The position numbers and the translations under genes were made by a program. Below the pieces are notes generated by a model. It was not told the origin of the DNA. It made no database searches and worked only from the letters and a program-made list of their open reading frames with translations. Shown here one piece after another: positions 26,184-36,037 of a DNA stretch of 64,000 nt. Source of the DNA: DASVDE01 sp963740065 (GTDB taxonomy: Bacteria > Actinomycetota > Thermoleophilia > Solirubrobacterales > 70-9). Numbering within the stretch: position 1 is the first letter of the stretch; the number at the start of each line of letters is the position of its first letter. The DNA lies in assembly GCA_963740065.1 (NCBI GenBank), contig CAVUCS010000006.1, positions 383,141 through 447,140 of the forward strand, read 5' to 3'.

Positions 26184-27727
26184 GCAAGCAAGCCCCCAGC
26201 ACAGGACAACTCCTCGTAATCGCGGGCTTTGCCCTGTCGTGTTTCGGCATCCTGCTCTTCCTCTGGATCACCTTCGGCGGCCCGACCCCGTTCCGGGCCA
26301 AGACCTACGAGGTCAAAGTCCCGTTCACCGAAGCGACCCAGCTCGCCGAGCAGTCCGATGTGCGGATCTCCGGCGTCTCCGTCGGCAAGGTCAAGAGCAT
26401 CGGCCTCTCCGCCGACGGCAACGAGGCGCTGGCGACGATTGACATCCTCGACAAGTACGCGCCCATACCCAAGGAGACGCGGGCGATCCTGCGCACCAAG
26501 ACGCTGCTGGGTGAGACCTACGTCGAGCTGACCCCGTCCAGTGGAGACAGGCAGATGCTTCCCGACGGCGGAACCCTCCCTCCGGGCCACGTCGCCGAGT
26601 CGGTCCAGCTCGACGAGATCTTCCGCACCTTCGACCCCGAGACCCAGGCCGCCTTCCGCACCTGGATGCAGGACGCAGCGGTCGCGATCCAGGGCCGGGG
26701 TGGCGATCTCTCCAACGTCTTCGGCGAGTTCGAGCCAACCTTCGCTACCTTCGACCGCCTCTTCCGCGTGCTCGACACCCAGCGGCTCGCCGTCCGCCAG
26801 CTCTTCCGCAATGGCGAGGTCACCTTCAACGCATTCCGCGGCCGCAACGATGAGCTGGCGAGCCTGATCCAGAACTCCAACACCGTCTTCACCACCGCCG
26901 CCGCCCGCAACCAGGACATCGAGGCGCTCTTCCGCGCCTTCCCGACCTTCCTCGACGAGTCGAGACTGACGTTGAACCGCCTCGCGTCCTTCTCGCTCAA
27001 TGCCGACCCGCTCTTCCAACAGCTGACTCCCGCCGCCGAGGAGCTGTCCCCAACCCTGATCGCCTTCTCCCGGCTGGCGCCGCAAATGAAGGGCTTCTTC
27101 GAAGGGTTCGCCTCCGTCATCGCCGACTCCCCAACCGCGTTCCCGGCCCTGCGCAAGATCCTCCGCGACGACTTCCCACCAATCCTGCGTGCCCTCGACC
27201 CCTTCCTGCGTAACCTCACCCCGCTCGTCTCCGGCCTCAATCTCTACAGGCGGGAGATCGCCGCGGTGATGGCAAATGTGGCGGCGACATTCAATGCCGT
27301 TGCGCTCACACCGAACGAGAATCAGGTCCACTACCTGCGCTCGCTGGCGATGCTCGGCCCCGACTCCCTGGCCGCCTATCCCAACCGCCTCACCACCAAC
27401 CGCGCGAGCGCCTACAGCCAGCCGGGGGCCGCCAGAGGCCTTGCCTCCGGCCTGCCCAGCTTCGAGACGCGACAGTGCAGCTCCGGGATCGTCGCCACAC
27501 TTGATCCCAACACCCCCAACGACTCAAACTTCAACGCCCGCACCGGCGGCGACGTCGATCAAGCGACAGATTTCTTCAACCGGCTCAAGCAGTTCGCCTT
27601 CGGCGACCAGGACAGTTCCAGCTCGATCCCGGCTCCCGGCTGCGTCCAGCAGGCCCCCTTCGCCCCGATCGGCAAATCGGGCGCTTCCACCACCTACCAG
27701 CAGTTCTTCCAGCAGGAAGGTCAGTAA
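26180..27727 (+). CDS. MCE-family protein, sixth of six
   Basis: 515 residues, the longest of the set. Membrane helix at about 9-31 (LLVIAGFALSCFGILLFLWI), MCE domain with SDVRISGVSVGKVKSIGL, long helical part, and a Gln/Ser-rich tail with two cysteines (ETRQCSSG, PGCVQQAPF). It closes the operon; the TetR gene begins 73 nt later on the same strand. As the last gene it corresponds to mceF by position. No YrbE-type permease or Mkl-type ATPase gene lies beside the operon. Confidence 0.9.
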   Translation: MSKQAPSTGQLLVIAGFALSCFGILLFLWITFGGPTPFRAKTYEVKVPFTEATQLAEQSDVRISGVSVGKVKSIGLSADGNEALATIDILDKYAPIPKETRAILRTKTLLGETYVELTPSSGDRQMLPDGGTLPPGHVAESVQLDEIFRTFDPETQAAFRTWMQDAAVAIQGRGGDLSNVFGEFEPTFATFDRLFRVLDTQRLAVRQLFRNGEVTFNAFRGRNDELASLIQNSNTVFTTAAARNQDIEALFRAFPTFLDESRLTLNRLASFSLNADPLFQQLTPAAEELSPTLIAFSRLAPQMKGFFEGFASVIADSPTAFPALRKILRDDFPPILRALDPFLRNLTPLVSGLNLYRREIAAVMANVAATFNAVALTPNENQVHYLRSLAMLGPDSLAAYPNRLTTNRASAYSQPGAARGLASGLPSFETRQCSSGIVATLDPNTPNDSNFNARTGGDVDQATDFFNRLKQFAFGDQDSSSSIPAPGCVQQAPFAPIGKSGASTTYQQFFQQEGQ

Positions 27728-27800
27728 ACCGGCTGTTTCTCCGTCCCTCGGAGCGGTTCGACAGTCGAGTTTTTTGGCTCTCTGCTCTACAGTTTTCGAT

Positions 27801-28520
27801 GTGGCTTCCGGTAGACGCGCATCGAAGTTGAGTGAGCAGCTACCTCGAGGGCGGCACGGATTGCCCCGCGAAGCGGTCACCGAATCGCAGCGCAACCGCA
27901 TCCACCAGGCGATGATCGAAGTCGTCTCCGAGCGCGGCTACCCGGAGACCCGGGTGGTCGACGTGATCAGCGTCGCCGGGGTCTCGCGCAAGACTTTCTA
28001 CGAGCTGTTCTCGAGCAAGGAGGACTGCTTCCTCGCTGCCTACGACGTGCTGCTTGGGAACCTGCTGGGCGATACCGCCGGTGGGTTTGAGCTAAACCCC
28101 GGCGCTCCCTGGGCCGAGCGGGTGGCCGCCGGGCTCGGGGCACTGCTCAGACATTTGGCCGAGCACCCGGATGAGGGCCGCTTCGCGATCGTCGAAGTGC
28201 TCGCCGCCGGTCCCAAGGCGCTCGCGCGACGAGACGCGGCGCTGCGCCAGTTCAGCGGCTTTCTCGACGCCGGGCGCTCGGAGACTTCGGTCGAGTTGCC
28301 GAGCATCACCTCACTCTCGATCGCCGGCGGCATCAACGAGTTGCTCTACAGCGAGATCCTGCACGGCGCCTCGTCGCGCCTGCCCAGCCGCCTGCCCGAC
28401 CTGATGTTCTGGATCACTCTTCCGTTCCTCGGAGCCGAGGGCGCCGCGGAAGAGCGGGAGAAGGTGCGGAAATCGATTTTGAACGAAACCGGGGGGGCAC
28501 CACCGCTGGAAACGGCGTGA
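27801..28520 (+). CDS. TetR-family transcriptional regulator
   Basis: About 239 residues from GTG 27801. A basic N-terminal extension (LPRGRHGLPREAV) leads into the HTH: SQRNRIHQAMIEVVSERGY, then the recognition helix in VAGVSRKTFYELFSSKEDCF. The C-terminal ligand domain is all-helical. Placed 73 nt behind the mce operon in the same direction, it is a candidate regulator of that operon, as in other mce loci. The extension closely resembles that of the TetR protein at 53653-54351. The ligand is unknown, perhaps a lipid or CoA ester. Confidence 0.88.
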   Translation: MASGRRASKLSEQLPRGRHGLPREAVTESQRNRIHQAMIEVVSERGYPETRVVDVISVAGVSRKTFYELFSSKEDCFLAAYDVLLGNLLGDTAGGFELNPGAPWAERVAAGLGALLRHLAEHPDEGRFAIVEVLAAGPKALARRDAALRQFSGFLDAGRSETSVELPSITSLSIAGGINELLYSEILHGASSRLPSRLPDLMFWITLPFLGAEGAAEEREKVRKSILNETGGAPPLETA

Positions 28521-28675
28521 TTCTGAAGGTTTCACGCAGGTTAAGCCGCTCTTTTCTGTGAATCGCCGGGTTTATCGATTACCGATGCTGCTACTTTTGC
28601 CGGTGGAGGGTTACCAAAGCTTTCGACGATCGGGGCACCAAACGGGGCCGGTCGCAAAGGAGAGATATAGGGACT

Positions 28676-29444
28676 ATGCGTAAGCACTTGATTTGGATAA
28701 TCGCTTTGTGCGCGATGCTGGCCGTCGCCGGGATCGCCAGCGCCGCGAAGGTCAAGGTCAGGACCGGGAACATGATCTTGACCTACGAGGGCAAGGTGAC
28801 GCCGAAGGCGCTGCCGAAGAACAAGCTGGCGCCGATCTCTCTCGACATCAACGGCACCATCGCCGCCGTCGACGGCGGCCAACCGCCGGCGCTTAGATCG
28901 GTCGTCGTCGATACCGACAAGTACGGCACCGTCAACGCCAAGGGCCTGCCCGCCTGCACCTCGGGAAGACTTCAGGCTCAGAGCACTACCAACGCGAAGA
29001 AGGCCTGCCCCAAGGCGATCGTCGGCAAGGGCAACACGACGGTCAGAGTCGCCTTCCCCGACTCGATCCCGTTCAACGCGACCGGCCCGCTGGTCTTCTT
29101 CAACGGCGGGGTCAAGGGCGGCACCACGACCCTCTACGTCCATGCCTACGTCGCCGTGCCGACCCCGACCGCGATCGTCACCACGGTGAAGATCAAGAAG
29201 CGTCGCAGTGGCCACTTCGGCTTGCGCTCCGTCGCCACCGTCCCGCCGATCGCCGGCGGCTTTGGCTCGGTGCTCGCCTACAAGTTCAAGTCAAGAGGTC
29301 AAGTTCACCTACAAGCACAAGAAGCAGAGCTACCTGCTCGCCAGCTGCCACACCGGCCGCTTCTACGCGCAGGCCGAGTCTTTGTTCTCGGACGGGACCA
29401 AGGTCAAGGGCAGCGTGGTCGTGCCTTGTAAGAGCAAGGGCTAG
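28676..29444 (+). CDS. Secreted four-cysteine family protein, paralogue 4, with a frameshift near 29290-29300
   Basis: Starts at ATG 28676 after AAAGGAGAG. A signal peptide (LIWIIALCAMLAVAGIASA) precedes family motifs: VTPKALPKNK, QPPALRS, GLPAC, KACPKAIVGKG, LVFFNGG and PPIAGGFG. Near 29290 the coding frame moves by one base. The second frame supplies KFTYKHKKQSYLLASC, LFSDGTKVKG and VPCKSKG, so both C-terminal family cysteines are present. Deleting one base in TCAAGAGG restores about 255 residues. A bidirectional hairpin follows at 29520-29549. Confidence 0.75.
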
Positions 29445-29519
29445 GCAAGGGAGCCCAAACAGTTTTCACCCAGGACTGGTCACAGGACCACGGTTATTCG
29501 GTTGAGAAGCAAGGGGAAC

Positions 29520-29549
29520 GAGAAAGGCGGCCAATTGGCCGCCTTTCTC
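29520..29549. terminator. Bidirectional hairpin terminator between paralogue 4 and purA
   Basis: A perfect 30-nt palindrome with AAAGGCGGCCAATTGGCCGCCTTT at its centre lies between the convergent ends of paralogue 4 (29444) and purA (29581). The A/T-containing outer part gives each transcript a stem followed by a short T-rich stretch (CCTTTCTC). Confidence 0.8.
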
Positions 29550-29580
29550 ATGCCCTGAGCCAGCTCGCCGAGCGAGCCGT

Positions 29581-30957
<1,377 letters not shown>

Positions 30958-30992
30958 GACCGGAGGGCATTGTGACGCACTAGGCTGCCGAC

Positions 30993-31703
30993 ATGAGTGC
31001 GCGTCGCCTTCCAGCCCGGCTCAGCCGTCGAGCGAAGGCCCGGACCAGGTTCGGATGGGCGCGATCGGAGAGGGCGACGGTCGCGCTCGCCGCGGTTGCC
31101 TTGGGAGGAGCGGGAACGGTTCTGGCCGGCCAATTCGGTCGGATGTTGCGCCGGCGCTCCCACGAGCGCCTCGATGACGGCTTGGTCGAGGCGGCTCCCG
31201 CCGCCGCGGTGGACACCGTTGGCGTGGCGTTGCGCGGCTACGCCGATTCGCCGCGAAGCGAGACGATCCTCTTCAACCTGCTGGCCGGGTTTCTCGGCGC
31301 CTTTGCCGTTGTCCGCATCTCAACCTGGGGCATCCGCGACGGCTGGGGCCCGTTCCGCAACGTCAGCCTCCGCGGTCGCCACATCCACCACTTCGTGCCG
31401 GGCATTCTGATCGCTTTCGCCACCGGCACCGTCGCCCTGCTGACCGACGACGAGGATCTCGAGGAGCACCTGGCGATCCCGATGGGCGTCGGCATGGGCC
31501 TCACCTTCGATGAGGCGGCGCTGCTGCTCGACCTGCGCGACGTCTACTGGACCCGCCAGGGCTTGCTCAGCGTCCAGCTCAGCCTCGGCGCGACGGCGAT
31601 CCTCAGCATCGCCATCCTCACCCAGAGAATGCTCCGCCGCGGCGAGCGCCGGCAGGAGGAGGAAGGGCTGATCCCCGCGGGCGGTCACGCCTCTTCGGCT
31701 TAG
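30993..31703 (+). CDS. Conserved integral membrane protein of unknown function
   Basis: 236 residues with about four or five hydrophobic segments (near 27-45, 92-112, 130-150, 195-215). The most striking motif is GRHIHHFVPGI, three histidines next to a predicted helix, followed by an acidic loop (TDDEDLEEH) and FDEAALLLDL. Such His and Asp clusters near helices could bind a metal or act in catalysis, but this is conjecture. The gene starts 36 nt from the divergent purA and has no partner in an operon. Confidence 0.75.
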   Translation: MSARRLPARLSRRAKARTRFGWARSERATVALAAVALGGAGTVLAGQFGRMLRRRSHERLDDGLVEAAPAAAVDTVGVALRGYADSPRSETILFNLLAGFLGAFAVVRISTWGIRDGWGPFRNVSLRGRHIHHFVPGILIAFATGTVALLTDDEDLEEHLAIPMGVGMGLTFDEAALLLDLRDVYWTRQGLLSVQLSLGATAILSIAILTQRMLRRGERRQEEEGLIPAGGHASSA

Positions 31704-31842
31704 TCGCAGCGTCACCATCACGAAACGCAAATGCTTCACTCTCGCCCTGTTCTCAGCACACGTGCCACACGTTGCCGGTCATTCTCAGTCGATGAGCGAC
31801 CCCAGCCATGTGAGTAGTGCAAATCGCGCTACGCTTATAGAT

Positions 31843-32094
31843 ATGCCGTCCGCTCCACCCCCTTTGTCTTTGCGTCTTGGTCGCGACGGGACAAAGGCGC
31901 TGGAATATCTTGCGCGCCGACGCGGGATAAGTCGCGCTGAAGCGGCTCGGCAGGCAATCGAAGAAGCGTCTCAGCGAGAGCGGCGTCGTGTTGGGTTGGC
32001 AGCAGAGGCGCAACGCCTGATGGCCGATGCGGCCTACGTGCGTGAGGCGCGTGAGGTCGCTGAGTTGATGGAGCAGCTTCGTGGTTCGGGGTGA
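31843..32094 (+). CDS. Antitoxin, ribbon-helix-helix type, partner of the MazF-like toxin
   Basis: About 83 residues from ATG 31843. LSLRLGRDGTKALEYLARRRG gives the short strand and helix of a ribbon-helix-helix DNA-binding antitoxin; SRAEAARQAIEEA is the second helix, and the acidic, helical C-terminus (AREVAELMEQL) would bind the toxin. The stop overlaps the toxin start by 14 nt. Upstream GCTTATAG ends right before the start codon, so the mRNA may be almost leaderless. An upstream in-frame start at 31762 is less likely because its extra residues are not family-like. Confidence 0.7.
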   Translation: MPSAPPPLSLRLGRDGTKALEYLARRRGISRAEAARQAIEEASQRERRRVGLAAEAQRLMADAAYVREAREVAELMEQLRGSG

Positions 32095-32407
32095 TGTCCA
32101 CGAGCTGACCCTTCCTCAGGGGCGTGGGCACGCCCAGCATGGCCGCCGCTACGGGGTGATTGTTCAAGCGGATGAGCTGCTCTCCCTCTCTACGGTTCTT
32201 ATTTGCCCCACGTCGCGCTCGGCGCCGTCGGCGACATTTCATCCGGAAATTGCCTTAGACGACACGCTGACACGAGTGCTCTGCGAGATGGCGGGGCCAG
32301 TCGATTCGCGCAAACTCGGTAAGCGCGTCGCTCATCTGGCCATGGATGAGATGGCAGCTGTAGACGACGCGCTCGCCTTGGTTCTCGATCTCTCTTGGTT
32401 GACATGA
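32081..32407 (+). CDS. MazF/PemK-family endoribonuclease toxin
   Basis: 108 residues from GTG 32081. VRGDVHELTLPQGRGHAQHGRRYGVIVQAD is the PemK/MazF opening (shown here in two parts: RGDV and GRGHAQHGRRYG), followed by ICPTSRSA and the conserved strand VLCEMAGPVDSRKLG. Family members cut mRNA at short motifs to halt growth and are neutralised by the antitoxin encoded just before, with which the gene overlaps. Length is normal for the family and no frameshift is seen, unlike the two vapBC loci of this window. Confidence 0.85.
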   Translation: MVRGDVHELTLPQGRGHAQHGRRYGVIVQADELLSLSTVLICPTSRSAPSATFHPEIALDDTLTRVLCEMAGPVDSRKLGKRVAHLAMDEMAAVDDALALVLDLSWLT

Positions 32408-32508
32408 ATTCGACCGCAACTGGCGGATTTGCCCCCGCGAGGGCTGCGCGCTTGCCATACCTTCCTTGACTCGGGATTACCGCCGGTAGCCCCCTGACAC
32501 TGAGCTAG

Positions 32509-33933
32509 ATGGCACAACCCCCAACAACCAACGTCCCGCCTCAGAACATCGAGGCCGAGGAGTCCGTGCTGGGGGCGATGCTGGTCGCCGAGCCGGCGCT
32601 GACCCGCGTCATCGACGAGGTGAAGCTGAACGCGGAGGACTTCTACCTCGACAAGCACCGCGCGATCTTCGCCTGCGTTCACGATCTTTACGCCGACTCA
32701 AAGCCGGTCGACGAGCTCAGCGTCAGCGAGGCGCTGACCCAGCGCAACCAGATCGAGGAGGCGGGCGGCAAGCACTACGTCTCCGAGCTGGCGGCCAAGG
32801 TCCCCGCCGCGGGCAACGCCAAGCACTACGCCGAGATCGTCCAGCAGAACTCGCTGCTGCGGCGCCTGCTCGGCGCCGGCCAACAGATCCAGGGCTGGGT
32901 CCATGAGCGCGATGGAGCCCCGCGCGAGCTCTCCGAGCGCGCCGAAAAGCTCCTCTTCGACGTCGCCCACAAAGAGCAGGCGAGCGACTTCCGTCTGCTC
33001 TCGGAGATCCTCCACGACGAGGTCGACCGACTCGAGAAGCTCTCCACCGGCGAGACCGAGCTGACCGGAACCCCGTCGGGCTTCAAGGACATAGACGCGA
33101 TCACCGGCGGCTTTCAGCCAGGCAACCTGATCATCGTCGCCGCGCGACCTGCCATGGGAAAGAGCGCACTAGTCGCCAACATCGCCGAGAACGTGGCGGT
33201 GAAGAGGGAGATGCCGGTGGCTTTCTTCTCCCTGGAGATGTCGGAAGTGGAGCTGGCGCAGCGCTTCATCGCCTGCCGGGCGCGGATCTCCGGCGACAAG
33301 CTGCGCAAGGGGCAGGTGGCGCAGAAGGACTGGCCGAAGGTGGTGCGCGCCTGTAACGAGCTGGAGGAGGCGCCGCTGTGGTTCGACGACTCCTCCGACC
33401 TCGGCATCCTCGACCTGCGGGCGAAGGCGCGGCGCCTACACGCGCAGGAACAGGACAGAGGCGGCTTGGGAATGATCATCGTCGACTACATGCAGCTGAT
33501 GCGCTCCGACGACCATCGCGCCAACCGGGTCGAGCAGGTGGGCCAGATCAGCCGCGGACTGAAGATCCTCGCCCGTGAGCTCGAGGTGCCCGTGTTGGCC
33601 ATCTCTCAGCTCTCGCGCGCGCCCGAGCAGCGCCATCCGCCGAAGCCGCAGCTCTCCGACCTCCGCGAGTCGGGCCAGTTGGAGCAGGACGCGGACCTCG
33701 TCGCCTTCCTCTTCCGTGAGGACTACTACCGCGATCCCGATGACGAGCCGGACGGCCTCGCCGACCTGATCATCGCCAAGCACCGGAACGGGCCGATCGG
33801 CACCCGCAAGCTCGTCTTCCTCGACCGCTTCCCGAAGTTCGCCGACTTCGCCGGTCAAGATCGCCCGGTCGAGCAGCCGGCGGGCGAGGGGCCGCCGCTG
33901 GAAGAGGCGGCCTCCGCGGGGCCTGAGTTCTAG
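32509..33933 (+). CDS. dnaB: Replicative DNA helicase DnaB
   Basis: 474 residues. The N-terminal helical domain (PPQNIEAEESVLGAML) is followed by a linker and the RecA-like domain with Walker A ARPAMGKS at 212-219, the SLEMS motif, and Walker B MIIVDYMQLM. No intein is present at the usual site. It unwinds DNA ahead of the fork as a hexamer. The stop shares one base with the start of the helicase-loader-like gene. The C-terminus is extended by an acidic, Pro/Glu-rich tail. Confidence 0.97.
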   Translation: MAQPPTTNVPPQNIEAEESVLGAMLVAEPALTRVIDEVKLNAEDFYLDKHRAIFACVHDLYADSKPVDELSVSEALTQRNQIEEAGGKHYVSELAAKVPAAGNAKHYAEIVQQNSLLRRLLGAGQQIQGWVHERDGAPRELSERAEKLLFDVAHKEQASDFRLLSEILHDEVDRLEKLSTGETELTGTPSGFKDIDAITGGFQPGNLIIVAARPAMGKSALVANIAENVAVKREMPVAFFSLEMSEVELAQRFIACRARISGDKLRKGQVAQKDWPKVVRACNELEEAPLWFDDSSDLGILDLRAKARRLHAQEQDRGGLGMIIVDYMQLMRSDDHRANRVEQVGQISRGLKILARELEVPVLAISQLSRAPEQRHPPKPQLSDLRESGQLEQDADLVAFLFREDYYRDPDDEPDGLADLIIAKHRNGPIGTRKLVFLDRFPKFADFAGQDRPVEQPAGEGPPLEEAASAGPEF

Positions 33934-34661
33934 TGCCGGCCGTCGCGCGCAGCGAGCCGTTCCGCGAGCAGGCCTGTCCCCTCGGCGTCTGCGACGGTTC
34001 CGGCTGGATCCTCGGCCCGGAGGATGTGGCGCGCGCCTGCGACTGCCGGGAGCAGCGCCTGCGCCGGGGGCGCAACAAGGGCGTCGCATCGGTGATCCCG
34101 CCCAAGTTCCGCGGCGTCTCCTTCGACCGCCCCCCGGTGACGGAAATTGAGCCGATGGTGGTCCGGGTGGTGCGAAGCTGGGTCGAGGATCTGGAGGCGA
34201 ATATCGAAGCCGGCCGCGGCCTTTGGCTGATGGGCGACACCGGCACCGGCAAGACGACACTGGCGATGTTGGTCTCCAAGATGGCGCTGCAGGCGAATCA
34301 TTCCGTCGCGATCTACTCACTACCGAAGCTGCTGGCCCGTATTCGTCGTACCTACGATTCCGAGCCCGGCGGCGACTCCTATCTCGCTTTCTTCGAGCGG
34401 CTCACCTCCGTCGAACTGCTCCACATCGACGACCTTGGCGCCGAGAAGCGCAGCGACTGGGTGCTGGAGCAGCTCTACGCGCTGGTCAACGAGCGCTACG
34501 AGGCGCAGCGATCAATGCTCGTTACCACCAACCTCGACCAGCAGGAGTTGGAAGAGCAGATTGGCCCTCGCACGGTCTCTCGCTTGGTCGAGATCTGCGG
34601 TGATCCGTTGCCGCTCTTCGGCCCCGACCGCCGCATCCAAGCGCGCGCGGTCGGCGAGTAG
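33933..34661 (+). CDS. DnaC/DnaI-like AAA+ ATPase, probable helicase loader
   Basis: 242 residues from GTG 33933. An N-terminal cysteine cluster (CPLGVCDGSG ... ACDCREQR) could form a zinc site as in Bacillus DnaI. The AAA+ domain has Walker A GDTGTGKTT, Walker B LLHIDDLG, and sensor-like TTNLD. It overlaps dnaB by one base, so loading of that helicase is the natural role. IstB-type transposon ATPases share the fold but no transposase gene is near. It converges with rplI, 3 nt apart. Confidence 0.85.
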   Translation: MPAVARSEPFREQACPLGVCDGSGWILGPEDVARACDCREQRLRRGRNKGVASVIPPKFRGVSFDRPPVTEIEPMVVRVVRSWVEDLEANIEAGRGLWLMGDTGTGKTTLAMLVSKMALQANHSVAIYSLPKLLARIRRTYDSEPGGDSYLAFFERLTSVELLHIDDLGAEKRSDWVLEQLYALVNERYEAQRSMLVTTNLDQQELEEQIGPRTVSRLVEICGDPLPLFGPDRRIQARAVGE

Positions 34662-34664
34662 CGG

Positions 34665-35117
34665 CTACTTCTCTTCGCTGACGATCGTCTTGACGGAGAT
34701 GACGGTGCCGTCGGCGAGCTCGATCTCGACCATGTGGGTGCCGATCTCGCGAATCGGCGTCTCGAGGCGGATCCTGCGCCGATCGATGCGTAGGTCGCGC
34801 GCTTCGCGGATCGCGTCGGCGATCTCCTTCGGCCCGACCGAGCCAAACAGCTTGCCGTCCTCTCCAGCCCGTTGGTGAATCGTCAAGACCGTCTTCGAAA
34901 GCAGGCCGGCGGCGGCTATCTCGCGCTCCGCGCGCGCCTTCTCTGCCTTCACCGCCGCTTCATGGCGCCGCTTTGCTTCTTCCAACGCACCCGCCGTAGC
35001 CGGCTGCGCGAGATTGCGCGGCACCAGGTAGTTGCGCAGGTAGCCGGGGGAGACGTCGATCGCCTCTCCCCGCTCGCCGAGGTCCTTTACATCCTGGAGC
35101 AGGATTGCCTGCGCCAT
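34665..35117 (-). CDS. rplI: 50S ribosomal protein L9
   Basis: 150 residues. The N-terminal ILLQDVKDLGERGEAIDVSPGYLRNYL motif set (seen as DVKDLGERG and GYLRNYL) is the rRNA-binding domain, joined by a long helix rich in Ala/Lys/Glu to the C-terminal domain. It binds 23S rRNA domain V near the L1 stalk. Last gene of the minus-strand group rpsF, ssb, rpsR, rplI; it follows rpsR by 1 nt. Confidence 0.97.
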   Translation of the reverse strand: MAQAILLQDVKDLGERGEAIDVSPGYLRNYLVPRNLAQPATAGALEEAKRRHEAAVKAEKARAEREIAAAGLLSKTVLTIHQRAGEDGKLFGSVGPKEIADAIREARDLRIDRRRIRLETPIREIGTHMVEIELADGTVISVKTIVSEEK

Positions 35118-35118
35118 C

Positions 35119-35382
35119 TCAGCGCTCGCCGACGTAAGGAAGCAGGGCGATCTCGCGCGCGCGCTTCACCGCCACCGAGAGCTGGCGCTGGTGCTTGCGC
35201 GAGAGGCCGGTCACCCGGCGGCCGCGCGTCTTCCCCTTGTCGGAGAGAAAGCGGCGAAGAAGGTTTAGGTCCTTGTAGTCGACCTCGTCGACATTGATCC
35301 GCGTGTATTTGCGCGGACGAACCCGCTCCTGCCCGCGGCGCCCGCGGCGGTCTGATTGGGATGTGTCTCGTGTCCTTGGCAC
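35119..35382 (-). CDS. rpsR: 30S ribosomal protein S18
   Basis: 87 residues from GTG 35382 with AAGGA upstream. The conserved core reads DYKDLNLLRRFLSDKGK and RRVTGLSRKHQRQLSVAVKRAR; the basic N-terminal tail is typical. The zinc-type CxxC found in some S18 paralogues is absent. S18 pairs with S6 (encoded two genes upstream) on the platform of the 30S subunit. A small hairpin lies between this gene and ssb. Confidence 0.96.
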   Translation of the reverse strand: MPRTRDTSQSDRRGRRGQERVRPRKYTRINVDEVDYKDLNLLRRFLSDKGKTRGRRVTGLSRKHQRQLSVAVKRAREIALLPYVGER

Positions 35383-35400
35383 TTCAGTCCTTACGTAGAA

Positions 35401-35423
35401 GTCGCCCGGACATGCCGGGCGAC
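35401..35423. terminator. Hairpin between ssb and rpsR
   Basis: GTCGCCCGG and CCGGGCGAC pair across a 5-nt loop. It sits about 27 nt after the ssb stop and 19 nt before the rpsR start on the minus strand. No T-run follows, so it may be an attenuator, an RNA-processing site or a pause signal rather than a full terminator. Confidence 0.5.
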
Positions 35424-35449
35424 AGGAAAACCAGCGGGCTGGAGCTTAC

Positions 35450-35929
35450 CTAGAACGGAATATCGTCGTCGGAGCCCCCACCGCCACCACCGCCGCTGCT
35501 TACGCCGGCGCCCTCGAAGTCCGAGGTGTCGGTCGGCGTGTCGCCGCTGGGGGGTGAGAAGCCGCCGTTGCCGTTGCCGCCTCCGGAGCCGTCGCGCGAG
35601 CCGAGGAACTGGACCGATTTGGCGATGATCTGCACGGCCTGGCGCTTGCTGCCGTCTCTGGCCTCCCACTCGCGCCAGTCGAGGCGACCCTCGATCGCCA
35701 CCGGCCGTCCCTTCGAGAGGTAGTTGGCGCAGTTTTCGCCCTGTCCCCCCCAGACCGTCACATCGAAGAAGTTGGGCTTGTCCTCCCAGTTGCCCTCCGC
35801 CGTTTTGCGGCTGCTGTTGACTGCCACCCGCAGGTCGCATACGGCCGTTCCGCCCGGCGTATGGCGCAGCTCGGGGTCGCGGGTCAGGTTCCCTGTGATG
35901 ACGACCACGTTCACGTTTGAAGCTGCCAA
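35450..35929 (-). CDS. ssb: Single-stranded DNA-binding protein
   Basis: 159 residues from TTG 35929, which lies 8 nt after GAGGAG; the GTG at 35938 directly abuts that site and is less suitable. The OB fold starts NVVVITGNLTRDPELRHTPGG and includes WGGQGENCANYLSKGRPVAIEGRL (quoted as WGGQGEN and YLSKGRPVAIEG). A Gly-rich linker leads to the acidic DDDIPF tail that recruits replication and repair proteins. It has its own promoter-like sequence (35951-35979) besides being in the rpsF-rpsR-rplI group. Confidence 0.96.
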   Translation of the reverse strand: MAASNVNVVVITGNLTRDPELRHTPGGTAVCDLRVAVNSSRKTAEGNWEDKPNFFDVTVWGGQGENCANYLSKGRPVAIEGRLDWREWEARDGSKRQAVQIIAKSVQFLGSRDGSGGGNGNGGFSPPSGDTPTDTSDFEGAGVSSGGGGGGGSDDDIPF

Positions 35930-35950
35930 AGCTCTCACTCCTCTGAATTC

Positions 35951-35979
35951 GTTATCTGGACTCCAGTCTAAGAGCGCAA
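35951..35979 (-). promoter_or_regulatory. ssb: Probable promoter of ssb
   Basis: On the minus strand TTGCGC (35974-35979) and GATAAC (35951-35956) are 17 nt apart, four of six matches each to the sigma-70-type consensus. The predicted transcript would begin a few bases before the GAGGAG ribosome site of ssb. This would let ssb be made apart from rpsF. Confidence 0.4.
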
Positions 35980-36037
35980 CCGGAGCGATCTCTTCCCCCC
36001 GAATGAGGGATTTCCCGGAAAGAGCGGGGGTCTCGCG

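Noticed and set aside
28530..28675. Leader of paralogue 4 resembling a c-di-GMP-I riboswitch because of GGTCGCAAAGGAG and GGGTTACC
   Set aside because: Only two short matches are present, in the wrong order and without the tetraloop-receptor pair of the class. The AGGGTTAC shared with the 54.5-kb leader is within chance for an 8-mer.
32408..32508. Replication origin near dnaB
   Set aside because: No DnaA boxes, no A/T-rich unwinding region and no dnaA/dnaN are present; dnaB with ssb and ribosomal genes is commonly far from oriC.
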